17,399 bases of DNA from Syntrophobacterales bacterium (GCA_017881765.1 JADGQN010000051.1:1-17399); one strand, 5' to 3'; counted from the first letter of the stretch, positions 7,308 through 14,563 are shown. Notes: generated by a model from the letters alone, not told the origin. Translations and numbers: made by a program.

Positions 7308-8432
7308 ATGGCTGCGGATAACGTGAAGCTGACGAAGGCTGTTGAACTTCTGAACCAAAAAGGGCTCAACGGATTGGTTGTTTATTCGAATGGGGCCGCA
7401 AATATATTACGTCCCAATTATCTCCATTATTTTTCAGGGTGCAAGCCGCTCGGCCCCAGGAATGCTGCCGTGATTTCGAAGTCGGGGGAGATACTGCTGC
7501 TCGTGACTCCCGCATCTGACGCGGCGCGTTCCGCTTCGAGGAGTTGGATCAAGGACGTAAGAGGCACCTCGGTCCCGGCGTTCGTGAATGATCTGAAGAA
7601 GGCCATCAAGGAACTGAGTATATCCGGATCGATAGGCCTTGCAGGCTCAGGGGAGATGACGACGGAAGTTTACGAAGGCATGAGAAAGGTCGCGAACGTT
7701 CTGCCCGCGGATGAGATCATTACGGAGATAGCACGAACGAAGACAGACGCGGAGATTGAGAAGGCCAGGAAGGCCGGCCGTGCCGCGGATGCGGGTTACA
7801 GAGCGTTTGTCGCATACGCCCGACCCGGGATAACGGAATACGAGCTCCTGGCGGAAATGGAATTGGCCATGCGCTCTGCCGGTGCTGACGATAACTTCAA
7901 CCTGTTGAGCTCAGGGAACCATAACCTGGCAATGCATTCCGCCACGGATCGGAGATTGATGGAGGGGGATATTGTTATAGCTGAAATATCGCCTGTTGTG
8001 GATGGCCAGGTCTTGCAGATCTGCAGGACGATAGTGTTGGGGAAGGCCAGCCCATTGCTTGTGGAAAAGTATGACATGCTTGTTCATGCCCTGCAGGAGT
8101 CGCTGAGAATGATCAGGCCGGGCGTGCCTGCGTCCGCAATGGCCATTGCGATGAATAAGGTTATCGGCGAAGCGGGCTATGCGAAATATTGTGTCCCGCC
8201 CTATATGAGGGCGCGGGGGCACGGGATGGGCGTTGGCTCGATTGCGCCCGGGGGCGTTATCGACGACGAGACCGAAGCCAAATTTGAGAAAGGCCAGGTG
8301 GTAGTTGTCCATCCGAATCAATACCTGCCCGAGTTAGGATATCTCGCGTGCGGCGAAACGGTCCTGGTCACTGACAAAGGAATAGAGCGTCTCGAGGAGT
8401 CTCTGACAAGACTCCATGTGAAAGAGGTGTAG
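7308..8432 (+). CDS. M24 (creatinase/aminopeptidase P-fold) protein with incomplete metal site, first of tandem pair
   Basis: This 374-residue protein has the two-domain M24B layout: an N-terminal creatinase-type domain (about 1-135) and a C-terminal pita-bread domain (about 145-374). Family landmarks are HSATDRRLMEGDIVI (210-224), RGHGMGVG (303-310) and VVVVHPNQYLPELG (331-344). Aligned by eye with the five ligands of dinuclear M24 peptidases, the first Asp is E226, the second is Q237 (in QICRT), the His is H305, the first Glu of E-P-x-x-Y is H335, and the last Glu is G349 with E350 next to it. At most one or two standard ligands remain. Creatinase and other non-peptidase members also lack a dinuclear site, and DddP (a DMSP lyase) and DoeA (ectoine hydrolase) show the fold is used outside proteolysis. 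A non-peptidase catabolic role is therefore more likely. GGAGGGAG precedes the ATG. Confidence 0.88.
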   Translation: MAADNVKLTKAVELLNQKGLNGLVVYSNGAANILRPNYLHYFSGCKPLGPRNAAVISKSGEILLLVTPASDAARSASRSWIKDVRGTSVPAFVNDLKKAIKELSISGSIGLAGSGEMTTEVYEGMRKVANVLPADEIITEIARTKTDAEIEKARKAGRAADAGYRAFVAYARPGITEYELLAEMELAMRSAGADDNFNLLSSGNHNLAMHSATDRRLMEGDIVIAEISPVVDGQVLQICRTIVLGKASPLLVEKYDMLVHALQESLRMIRPGVPASAMAIAMNKVIGEAGYAKYCVPPYMRARGHGMGVGSIAPGGVIDDETEAKFEKGQVVVVHPNQYLPELGYLACGETVLVTDKGIERLEESLTRLHVKEV

Positions 8433-8434
8433 GC

Positions 8435-9649
8435 ATGGATAAGAGCCTGAAGATAAACATGGATACGAGCTTGGAAACGCTTCAGCCTATATTGAAAAGG
8501 GGCCGGGACGTCTGGGACCAGATCAACATGCCGAAGCGCGAATTCCTGCAGAGAGTGGCGAAAATAAGAAAGGCGATGGCGAAGGAAGGGATCGACGTCC
8601 TGCTCGTCTACGGTTCCGGCGTCAACGACTACGGCAATCAGTGCTATGTGAGTAACTTTGTAACAAAGTTGACGGCAGGCGCCCTTGTCGTCATACCCCG
8701 GAAAGGCGATCTTACTTTGTTCTTCGAAGGCAGCTCACGGGAAGCGAAGCTCGGTCAAAGAGTGACGTGGGTCGACGATGTGAGATCGTCCCTGGCCGGT
8801 GTCTTTTCTTCTACGGGGAGCCTGGCGGGAGACTGCGTGAATTATCTCGAGGAGCATAAGCTCATCCCTTCGAAGCTTGGTTTTGCCGGACTGCGCGAAC
8901 TGATGTCCTACCGGGAATTGCAGCGCCTCGTGGAAGGCGTGAAAGCGTGTAAGGTAGTCGACGCCGGTCACATCATAAGAGATATGCGCGTGGTCAAATC
9001 CGCCAGAGAGTGCGATCAAATCAGGAGAGCGTCCCGGTTGGTGAGCAATGCGCTCGGTACGATACCCGGTATGGTTTTGACGCATATGGACGAGAGGAGC
9101 CTGGAGGCAAAGATCGATTGGACCTTACGCCTTCAGGGGGTGGAAGATGTGAGGATCCTCATGGCCAGGCCACAAAATTGTCCGCGAGATGCGGGATGGG
9201 CGCTCAGACCCGCTACTGAAGCCCCCATAGCTGCAGGTGAGACCGTCATAGTCTATCTCGCAGCATCCTTTGAACGTTATTGGGCTGAGGGTATCAGGAC
9301 CTTTGTTGCCGAGAAGACATCCTTTGCGAAAGCAGATGATGAAAAGGCGCATGAATTGTATCAAAGGGTTGCGGCTGCGATGCAGCCTGGAAAATCAACG
9401 GCTCAATTCTACAAAGAGGCTGTCAAAGAGATCGGGCGAAATGCTGCCGGCAATCAGAGGCATAGCCTCGCAAACGGCATCGGGCTCAGCCTGAAAGAAT
9501 TTCCTGTTATAAGCGGCAAAGAGACGGACCAACTTGCAGAAAGTATGTGCTTTGCGTTGCGGATCGCCGTTGAAGATCAGAAGTCGGCCACTGTCATGAT
9601 GGGAAACACGATCTATTTGTCTGAAAAAGGTCCGGAAGTGCTGACGTAA
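8435..9649 (+). CDS. Highly degenerate M24-fold protein, second of tandem pair
   Basis: This 404-residue protein begins two bases after the stop of the first M24 gene and has the same two-domain architecture plus an N-terminal extension of about 30 residues. The N-terminal domain includes FLQRVAKIRKAMAKEGIDVLL (37-57); the C-terminal domain runs from about 185 (VVKSARECDQIRRAS). The metal site is almost gone: the first Asp region reads TVIVYLAASF (270-279), the second reads AEGIRTF (284-290) with Glu for Asp, the ligand His of G-H-G-I-G is Asn (N347-G-I-G), and the E-P-x-x-Y segment is replaced by RIAVED (376-381). Despite this, length and fold signature are intact and no frame break is seen, so it appears to be selected as a protein. 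It may form an obligate heterodimer with the upstream paralogue, since M24 proteins often dimerise. Its function is unknown. Confidence 0.85.
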   Translation: MDKSLKINMDTSLETLQPILKRGRDVWDQINMPKREFLQRVAKIRKAMAKEGIDVLLVYGSGVNDYGNQCYVSNFVTKLTAGALVVIPRKGDLTLFFEGSSREAKLGQRVTWVDDVRSSLAGVFSSTGSLAGDCVNYLEEHKLIPSKLGFAGLRELMSYRELQRLVEGVKACKVVDAGHIIRDMRVVKSARECDQIRRASRLVSNALGTIPGMVLTHMDERSLEAKIDWTLRLQGVEDVRILMARPQNCPRDAGWALRPATEAPIAAGETVIVYLAASFERYWAEGIRTFVAEKTSFAKADDEKAHELYQRVAAAMQPGKSTAQFYKEAVKEIGRNAAGNQRHSLANGIGLSLKEFPVISGKETDQLAESMCFALRIAVEDQKSATVMMGNTIYLSEKGPEVLT

Positions 9650-9654
9650 GAATA

Positions 9655-9668
9655 GGGTCAAGGGTCAC
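9655..9668 (+). repeat. Two-unit fragment of the heptamer repeat
   Basis: GGGTCAA followed directly by GGGTCAC, starting five bases after the stop of the second M24 gene. Both units also occur in the array at 5371-5398. Confidence 0.6.
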
Positions 9669-9691
9669 GGAAGGCTGAATAAACCACCCCA

Positions 9692-9799
9692 CGGCAAGCA
9701 GCGGTGGTATTCTGCGTCATGCCGGACTTGATCCGGCATCCAGTCCGGTTTCTGGATTCCGGCGTCCGCCGGAATGACGGCACACGCGGCAAGCAGCGG
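9692..9799. repeat. 13-base direct repeats flanking the REP-like element
   Basis: CGGCAAGCAGCGG occurs perfectly at 9692-9704 and again at 9787-9799. The copies bracket the palindromic element at 9716-9778, with 11 and 8 unmatched bases between. They are too long for ordinary target-site duplications of a known element and may be part of a larger composite repeat. Confidence 0.6.
9716..9778. repeat. REP-like palindromic element, copy 1
   Basis: The element opens with GTCAT and closes with ATGAC. It holds two smaller palindromes: ATGCCGGA...TCCGGCAT (9719-9739) and ATTCCGGCG..CGCCGGAAT (about 9756-9775). CCAG and CTGG face inward between them, so the whole is an inverted pair of one unit. This matches the layout of REP/BIME-type elements widespread in Proteobacteria. 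A related copy with the same order lies at 14698-14766. No transposase of the RAYT type is in the window. As RNA it would form two strong hairpins within the operon transcript. Confidence 0.75.
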
Positions 9800-9824
9800 G
9801 GAATGCACCCGTAGTGATTCAATG

Positions 9825-9844
9825 GGGTCAAAGGTCAAGGGGCT
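9825..9844 (+). repeat. Heptamer fragment overlapping the flavoprotein ribosome binding site
   Basis: Reads GGGTCAA, AGGTCAA, then GGGGCT (20 bases), in the same 7-base period as the array at 5371. The AAGGGG within it is the best ribosome binding site for the ATG at 9850. Confidence 0.55.
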
Positions 9845-9849
9845 TGCTA

Positions 9850-11514
9850 ATGGCAGCAACGAATACTTCACATCCGAAATCTGACACTCGTCACTCAGCA
9901 CCGTATCAGTGTGATGTTTTGGTGATCGGCGGCGGGGGCGCGGGGGCGATCGCTGCTTTTGAAGCGTCCCGGCATCAGGCCCTGAAGATCATTGTCGCAT
10001 GTAAGGGCCCTATCGGCCAAAGCGGGCTGACGCCCACCGGAAACGGGGGAACTATATTCTCCTCAGCCGAAGAGATGTTCGAACAGATGATCACGGCGGG
10101 AGATTTTCTCAACGACCAACCCGTTGCATGGTTCTTGGTCAATGAGCTTCACAACGCTGTTGAGCAGCTCAAGGAATTCGGGATTTCTGTTTGGCCCCTG
10201 GGGCCGAAAGCTGTTTCCATCCATGGTGTTGAAACCCTGGCGCTGCTGAGAAGAGAGTTGGTGAAAAGGCCCAATGTCGATTTGCTGGAAGACGTTCTTA
10301 TCACCAGGCTGATTAGAACGGGGGAGAAGGTCTCCGGCGCATTCGCCCTGAATCTCTCAACAGGAAAGTTTTTCGTAATAGAAGCTACAGCCATTATTAT
10401 TACGACGGGTGGGACCGCGGGCGAACTTTACCCACGTACGAGCAACAACCCGTTTGGTGTGCCGACGGACGCGTCAGGCACCGGACACGCAATGGCTTAT
10501 CTGGCGGGCGCTGAACTGGTCGACATGGAATTGATGCAGTTCGTCCCCGTTCCGGCCAATCCGCAATGCCTGAACCTGAGGTTCTTTCCTGAGTTCTGGA
10601 AGGGCCCTTATTTGAACAGGCATGGTGACATCGTGGAATCCGATTTAGGTGCTTATCTGGGAGAATCCTATTCCCCGCTGTTCGTGCGAAAACTCTTCGA
10701 CGAGTTGCAAAAAGGTAATGGCCCGATTTACGTGGATCGCCGAGGTGTTACCTCACCGGACCAAACCCTCCCCATCAAGAGTATGAAGCTCAGGAGAAAG
10801 TTCATTAAATCGCTCGGTATTGATCCCCGCGAGAACAGGGTGGAGATAGCCCTCGGGTCACATTTCTGTATGGGAGGGATAAGGATTAACGAGAAGACGG
10901 AGACGACCATCCCCGGGCTCTACGCCGCCGGAGAAGTGATGGGAGGTGTCCACGGAGCAGTGCGTCTTGCCGGCTACAGTTTTGCCCAGATGATCGTCTT
11001 TGGCTTTCAGGCAGGAAAGGAAGCCGCGAACTTTGCCGAAGAGAATCTGCAGGCCCCGGGGTCCGCATCTGTCGATCTTGCCCACGAGGAGGAGCGGTTG
11101 CTCCGGTTCCTTGAAACGAGAAAAGGTGCGATTTCGGCAAGTGCGCTCAGGAAGCGCCTGCAGCAGGTGATGAACGATTATCTGTTTGTCGTGAGAGATA
11201 AGAGCGGTATCGAAAAAGCGATCCAGGAGATAGGGGCCGTCAAAGAGGCAACGTCACGCATGAGCGTACCGGCCTTCAGGAGATTTAATCTCGAATGGGT
11301 CCGCGCCATCGAGTTTTCTTTAATGATTGAATGTGCGGACATCATTGCTGAGAGCGCCCTCTTCCGTAAGGAGAGCCGCGGATGTCATTATCGCGCGGAT
11401 TTCCCTCAATGGGATACGGAACAGCCACCGCAGCATACGAGAGCCATATTTCAGGACGGCCGCCTGACCCTTGACAAGGTCCCGGTGGCGATTGATCGAA
11501 TGAAGCCTGCTTAA
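9850..11514 (+). CDS. FAD-dependent oxidoreductase of the succinate dehydrogenase/fumarate reductase/L-aspartate oxidase family
   Basis: This 554-residue flavoprotein has the SdhA/NadB layout: FAD-binding VIGGGGAGAIAA (25-36), the GHAMAYLAGAELVDME segment (212-227), SHFCMGGI (337-344), GLYAAGEVMGGVHGAVRLAG (356-375) and the C-terminal helical domain with ESRGCHYRADFPQWD (508-522). Relative to SdhA, the substrate residues corresponding to Arg286, His354 and Arg399 appear kept (R280, H338, R372), but the conserved His of Q-F-H-P-T is Val (QFVPVP, 230-235) and G-A-N-R is G-A-V-R. It probably adds or removes hydrogen next to a carboxylate on a non-standard substrate. No Fe-S or membrane-anchor partner is adjacent, so it may use O2, a soluble carrier or an unlinked partner. 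I chose the ATG at 9850, which has AAGGGG upstream; a GTG at 9814 would add 12 residues encoded by repeat DNA. There is no signal peptide, which suggests a cytoplasmic location. Confidence 0.9.
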   Translation: MAATNTSHPKSDTRHSAPYQCDVLVIGGGGAGAIAAFEASRHQALKIIVACKGPIGQSGLTPTGNGGTIFSSAEEMFEQMITAGDFLNDQPVAWFLVNELHNAVEQLKEFGISVWPLGPKAVSIHGVETLALLRRELVKRPNVDLLEDVLITRLIRTGEKVSGAFALNLSTGKFFVIEATAIIITTGGTAGELYPRTSNNPFGVPTDASGTGHAMAYLAGAELVDMELMQFVPVPANPQCLNLRFFPEFWKGPYLNRHGDIVESDLGAYLGESYSPLFVRKLFDELQKGNGPIYVDRRGVTSPDQTLPIKSMKLRRKFIKSLGIDPRENRVEIALGSHFCMGGIRINEKTETTIPGLYAAGEVMGGVHGAVRLAGYSFAQMIVFGFQAGKEAANFAEENLQAPGSASVDLAHEEERLLRFLETRKGAISASALRKRLQQVMNDYLFVVRDKSGIEKAIQEIGAVKEATSRMSVPAFRRFNLEWVRAIEFSLMIECADIIAESALFRKESRGCHYRADFPQWDTEQPPQHTRAIFQDGRLTLDKVPVAIDRMKPA

Positions 11515-11538
11515 ATTCATGCAAAGGGAGTTAGCTTT

Positions 11539-12801
11539 ATGATGACGATTGCGGAAAAGATATTGGCCCGGGCCTCCGGCTCCGGCACTCTCTCACCAGG
11601 CGACTATGTGACGGCACATATCGATCTGGCGATGCTCCCCGAAATGCTCGGCATGATACGCAGGGTTCTGCTGAAGGCCGGAATAGACCCTGCTTCTTTG
11701 CGGATATGGGATACTGAAAAGGTGGTCGCGGTCCTGGACCACTATGTGCCTGCTGCATCGCTTGAGATCGCGGAGAGCCAGCAGCAGATCCGCGAATGGA
11801 TGGAGAAGTTGCACGTGAAATATTACTACGACCTTTTTCCGGGAGTCTGTCACCAGATCGTTCATGAGAAAGGCCATGTGAGGCCGGGCGAACTGATCGT
11901 CGGCGCTGATTCTCACACCACCACGTACGGAGCGTTGAACGCCGCGGCAACAGGCATCGGCGCGTCTGAAATGGCTTTTGTCATGCAGACCGGCAAGCTC
12001 TGGTTCATGGTGCCTGAAACGATCAAATTCGAGATCAACGGGAAGCTGCCGGACTGCGTCTACTCCAAAGACGTGATCCTCTATATCGCGGGCAAATATA
12101 GCACCGACGTCGCGCAGTACAAAGCCATCGAATGGACAGGCCCGGTGGTGGACGCGCTGAGCATGGATGCCCGGTTTACCATGAGCAACATGTCCGTCGA
12201 GCTGGGCGCTAAATTCGGCCTCTTCAGGGCGGACCGGAAAACGATAGATTACGTGAGGGCGCGAACCGACAAGGAGTTCCAGCCTGTGGAGCCCGATCCC
12301 GGCGCCGTCTATGCGGAAACCTACGTGATCAACGCATCGGCGCTCGAACCGCAGGTGGCTCTGCCCCACGGCGTGGGAAACGCGAAAGGGGTGTCAGAGG
12401 TAAAAGACGTGCCCATCGATCAGGCGGTGATCGCATCGTGCTGCCACGGCCGGATCGAGGACCTGGAGATAGCGGCGAACATGCTGAAAGGAAAGAAAGT
12501 GCACCCGAAGGTACGTTTCTGGGTCGGGCCCGCCTCCTGGGAAGTATATAAGGAGGCAATGGATAAGGGCATCCTGCGCACCCTGCTTGATGCCGGTGTG
12601 ATGATCGCGAATCCCTCCTGCGGGTTTTGCACGGGCATTCAGGGCGTGCTGGCGGCCGGTGAACGCTGCATTGCCGCAACCCCCAGAAATTTCAAAGGGA
12701 GGATGGGAAGCAACGATGCGGAGATCTTCCTGGCTTCACCAGCCACGGTTACCGCTTCCGCTATCAAGGGCAGGATAGCCGACCCGAGGGAGGTGCTGTA
12801 G
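11539..12801 (+). CDS. Aconitase/3-isopropylmalate-dehydratase large subunit-like hydro-lyase (pair 2)
   Basis: This is a second LeuC-type large subunit of 420 residues. It keeps more of the family pattern than the copy at 5501: GADSHTTTYGALNAAATGIG (122-141), the cluster cysteines C301 in SCCHGRIED (300-308) and C361/C364 in NPSCGFC (358-364), and NFKGRMGS (384-391) before FLASPAT. The usual C-T-N-S-R reads C-C-H-G-R, so the arginine is kept but T-N-S is replaced. The two large subunits share many segments, for example MSVELGAK and LASPAT, yet differ at the active-site motifs, which suggests an old duplication with divergence toward different steps or substrates. The partner small subunit begins directly after the stop codon. 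It starts 24 bases after the flavoprotein gene with AGGGAG upstream, so it belongs to the same transcription unit. Leucine biosynthesis is possible but less likely, since no leuA or leuB is nearby. Confidence 0.9.
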   Translation: MMTIAEKILARASGSGTLSPGDYVTAHIDLAMLPEMLGMIRRVLLKAGIDPASLRIWDTEKVVAVLDHYVPAASLEIAESQQQIREWMEKLHVKYYYDLFPGVCHQIVHEKGHVRPGELIVGADSHTTTYGALNAAATGIGASEMAFVMQTGKLWFMVPETIKFEINGKLPDCVYSKDVILYIAGKYSTDVAQYKAIEWTGPVVDALSMDARFTMSNMSVELGAKFGLFRADRKTIDYVRARTDKEFQPVEPDPGAVYAETYVINASALEPQVALPHGVGNAKGVSEVKDVPIDQAVIASCCHGRIEDLEIAANMLKGKKVHPKVRFWVGPASWEVYKEAMDKGILRTLLDAGVMIANPSCGFCTGIQGVLAAGERCIAATPRNFKGRMGSNDAEIFLASPATVTASAIKGRIADPREVL

Positions 12802-13332
12802 ATGGATGCGATACGAGGGAGGGCAAGAAAATTCGGGGAAAACATCGACACCGACACCATCACCCCCGCGGCATCACTTCATCTCCCCATGGAGGAAATG
12901 AAGAAACATGCCTTCGGGCCTGTCGCTCCCGGATTCTACAAGACGGTTCAGCCAGGCGATATCATTGTTGCCGATAACAACTTCGGATGCGGCTCCAGCA
13001 GGGAACATGCCACCGAGGTTGTGAAAGAGTTGGGCATCCGGTATATCGTCTGTGAGTCGATGGCCAGGATATACATGAGAAACTGTGTGGCCCTCGGGCT
13101 CTACCCGATACTAGCGAAAGGCGTCAGCAGGCTGTTTAACGAGGGGGATGAAATCGAGATTGATTTCGAGCGGGCAATGGTGACAAACCCAAAGACCGGC
13201 AAGGCGGTACCGTTCAAGCCGCTGAAGGGCACCCCAAAGGAGATCTTCGACGGCGGTGGGATCCTTCCCCTTCTGAAAAAGTTGATCGAAGAAGCTCCAC
13301 CCGGCCCTGGAAAGCCTGTTACGGCTCCATAG
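12802..13332 (+). CDS. LeuD-like small subunit of the pair-2 hydro-lyase
   Basis: This 176-residue protein is the small, swivelling subunit of the second hydro-lyase. It has the canonical NFGCGSSREHA (60-70), including the Ser-Ser-Arg and Glu-His lost or changed in the first pair, plus NIDTDTITPAASLHL (14-28) and MARIYMRN near 86-93. The substrate loop reads S-L-H (25-27) where LeuD and homoaconitase have Y-L-(V/R), so the position that separates those two activities is His here, as in the first pair. The C-terminus has a short proline-rich tail (APPGPGKPVTAP). ATG follows the TAG of the large subunit gene with no gap, typical of coupled subunits. This is the last gene of the plus-strand block; the desaturase gene converges on it with 21 bases between the stops. 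Confidence 0.92.
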   Translation: MDAIRGRARKFGENIDTDTITPAASLHLPMEEMKKHAFGPVAPGFYKTVQPGDIIVADNNFGCGSSREHATEVVKELGIRYIVCESMARIYMRNCVALGLYPILAKGVSRLFNEGDEIEIDFERAMVTNPKTGKAVPFKPLKGTPKEIFDGGGILPLLKKLIEEAPPGPGKPVTAP

Positions 13333-13336
13333 CCAT

Positions 13337-13377
13337 TATAGAGAAATAAAGATTTACCGGGAAATGTTTGTGCCCGG
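13337..13377 (-). terminator. Weak possible terminator at the 3' end of the desaturase gene
   Basis: On the minus strand a short stem (CCGGG at 13373-13377 read in reverse, pairing with 13357-13361, loop of 11) overlaps the final desaturase codons and is followed by the U-rich TAAATCTTTATTTC. The stem is only five to six pairs, so the call is tentative. The plus-strand side has no T-run after the stem. Confidence 0.25.
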
Positions 13378-14496
13378 CATCCCCATCTGCCTCAACCACC
13401 GGTAATGCGCGGCAAGACCTGTCCAAAATGACGCGTGCTCGGCGTATTTTATTCCGTGGTCTCGACAAGTCTGCTCCACGATCTTAGTGAGTGCCGGGTA
13501 ATGAATGTGGCAGATTGTGGGGAACAGATGGTGCTCGAGGTGATAGTTCAGTCCACCGAGAGGCCAACTGACGATTCTGTTACCCCTGGCAAAGTCGAGG
13601 GTCACACTTGCCTGATGGACTGCCCAGGGATTTTCCATGCGTCCTTCCCGGGGGACGGGGAATGCTGCCTGTTCCACGCAATGCGGCAGTTGGAACACCA
13701 CGGCTATCGTCAAACCCAGCACCAACACGGCCACCCCGTAGTAAAAGAGAACGACTCCGAACGTGTGGAAGAGGAGTGGAATACAAAACGCCCAGGCAAG
13801 GAAGACCATTTTACCCGCAACGAAAATAACCAATTCCCAACCCTTTGGCCGTGGGAATCCATGCTTTCCGATCCGACCGCGAATGACCCTTTTGAAATCA
13901 TCAACAAACTGCATCTTGCTTGCCAATAACCCGTAGAGAGGCCAGAGGTAGAAATGTTGCCATCGATGGATCGGAAGCCGCTTACTATGCGGCGACAGTC
14001 GACCAATAATGCCGATATCAATATCGGTGTCATAACCGGTGATATTGACGTATCTATGATGGATGACGGCGTGTTTCCAAAACCAGGCGTAGGAACTGAC
14101 CCCCACCAGGTCCATGGTCGCCGCCATGAGCTTGTTGACCCAGAGGGCCTTTGCATATGCCTTGTGTCCTCCATCATGCGCGATATTGAATCCTATTCCA
14201 GCGGTGGACAATCCGAGCAGAATGGCCAGAGGTAGAGCCTGCCACGCGCTTCTGGCCACGAAGGCCAGCAGCACGTAAAAGATTGCAGAACAGGTGAGAA
14301 CGACAACCGTCTTCAGGTACATCTGCCAGGAACCTGTTCTTGACCGCCCCGCCCGTTGTTGGAAGTATGCATCGACCCGTTGCCGGATATCAAGCTCGAA
14401 GACCCTGTTTTGACCAAACTCCAGCTTTAGGATCGATCCCTTGGCCTGGCTGGGCTGGTCGGCACGACTCTGGTGGATTTCTTGTTTCTGCGTCAC
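13354..14496 (-). CDS. Membrane fatty acid desaturase (linoleoyl-CoA/acyl-lipid desaturase-like)
   Basis: This 380-residue membrane protein carries the three histidine boxes of di-iron fatty acid desaturases: HDGGH (107-111), HAVIHH (142-147) followed by RYVNITGYDTDID, and HLEHH in NYHLEHHLFP (318-326). Hydrophobic segments lie at about 62-80, 88-104, 225-243 and 247-267, as expected for four membrane passes. The third box in HLEHHLFP form and the G-x-D-x-D-I after box two match the linoleoyl-CoA/front-end-like desaturase group. The reaction inserts a double bond into an acyl chain using O2 and an external electron donor; no cytochrome b5 domain is fused. The start is a GTG with GGGGAAG five bases upstream; the next in-frame ATG is deep in the protein. 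It converges with the dehydratase operon and has its own promoter. An O2-dependent enzyme is unexpected if the host is a strict anaerobe. Confidence 0.92.
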   Translation of the reverse strand: MTQKQEIHQSRADQPSQAKGSILKLEFGQNRVFELDIRQRVDAYFQQRAGRSRTGSWQMYLKTVVVLTCSAIFYVLLAFVARSAWQALPLAILLGLSTAGIGFNIAHDGGHKAYAKALWVNKLMAATMDLVGVSSYAWFWKHAVIHHRYVNITGYDTDIDIGIIGRLSPHSKRLPIHRWQHFYLWPLYGLLASKMQFVDDFKRVIRGRIGKHGFPRPKGWELVIFVAGKMVFLAWAFCIPLLFHTFGVVLFYYGVAVLVLGLTIAVVFQLPHCVEQAAFPVPREGRMENPWAVHQASVTLDFARGNRIVSWPLGGLNYHLEHHLFPTICHIHYPALTKIVEQTCRDHGIKYAEHASFWTGLAAHYRWLRQMGMPGTNISR

Positions 14497-14563
14497 GGCA
14501 ACTTCCCCGACAGGAGGTCTCTTGACATCGGACCGACGAGGTTTTTCGCCGTCCGTTAACTGA

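Noticed and set aside
9814..9849. GTG at 9814 as the flavoprotein start
   Set aside because: It lacks a ribosome binding site and would encode 12 residues from repeat DNA; the ATG at 9850 has AAGGGG at good spacing.
11593..12369. A 258-codon minus-strand frame
   Set aside because: It is antisense to the second LeuC-like gene, which has all cluster motifs; no start signal or domain is seen.
11539..13332. Assignment of the second pair as leuCD of leucine biosynthesis
   Set aside because: C-T-N-S-R and the small-subunit specificity loop differ from LeuC/LeuD and no leuA or leuB is nearby; the call was kept at family level.
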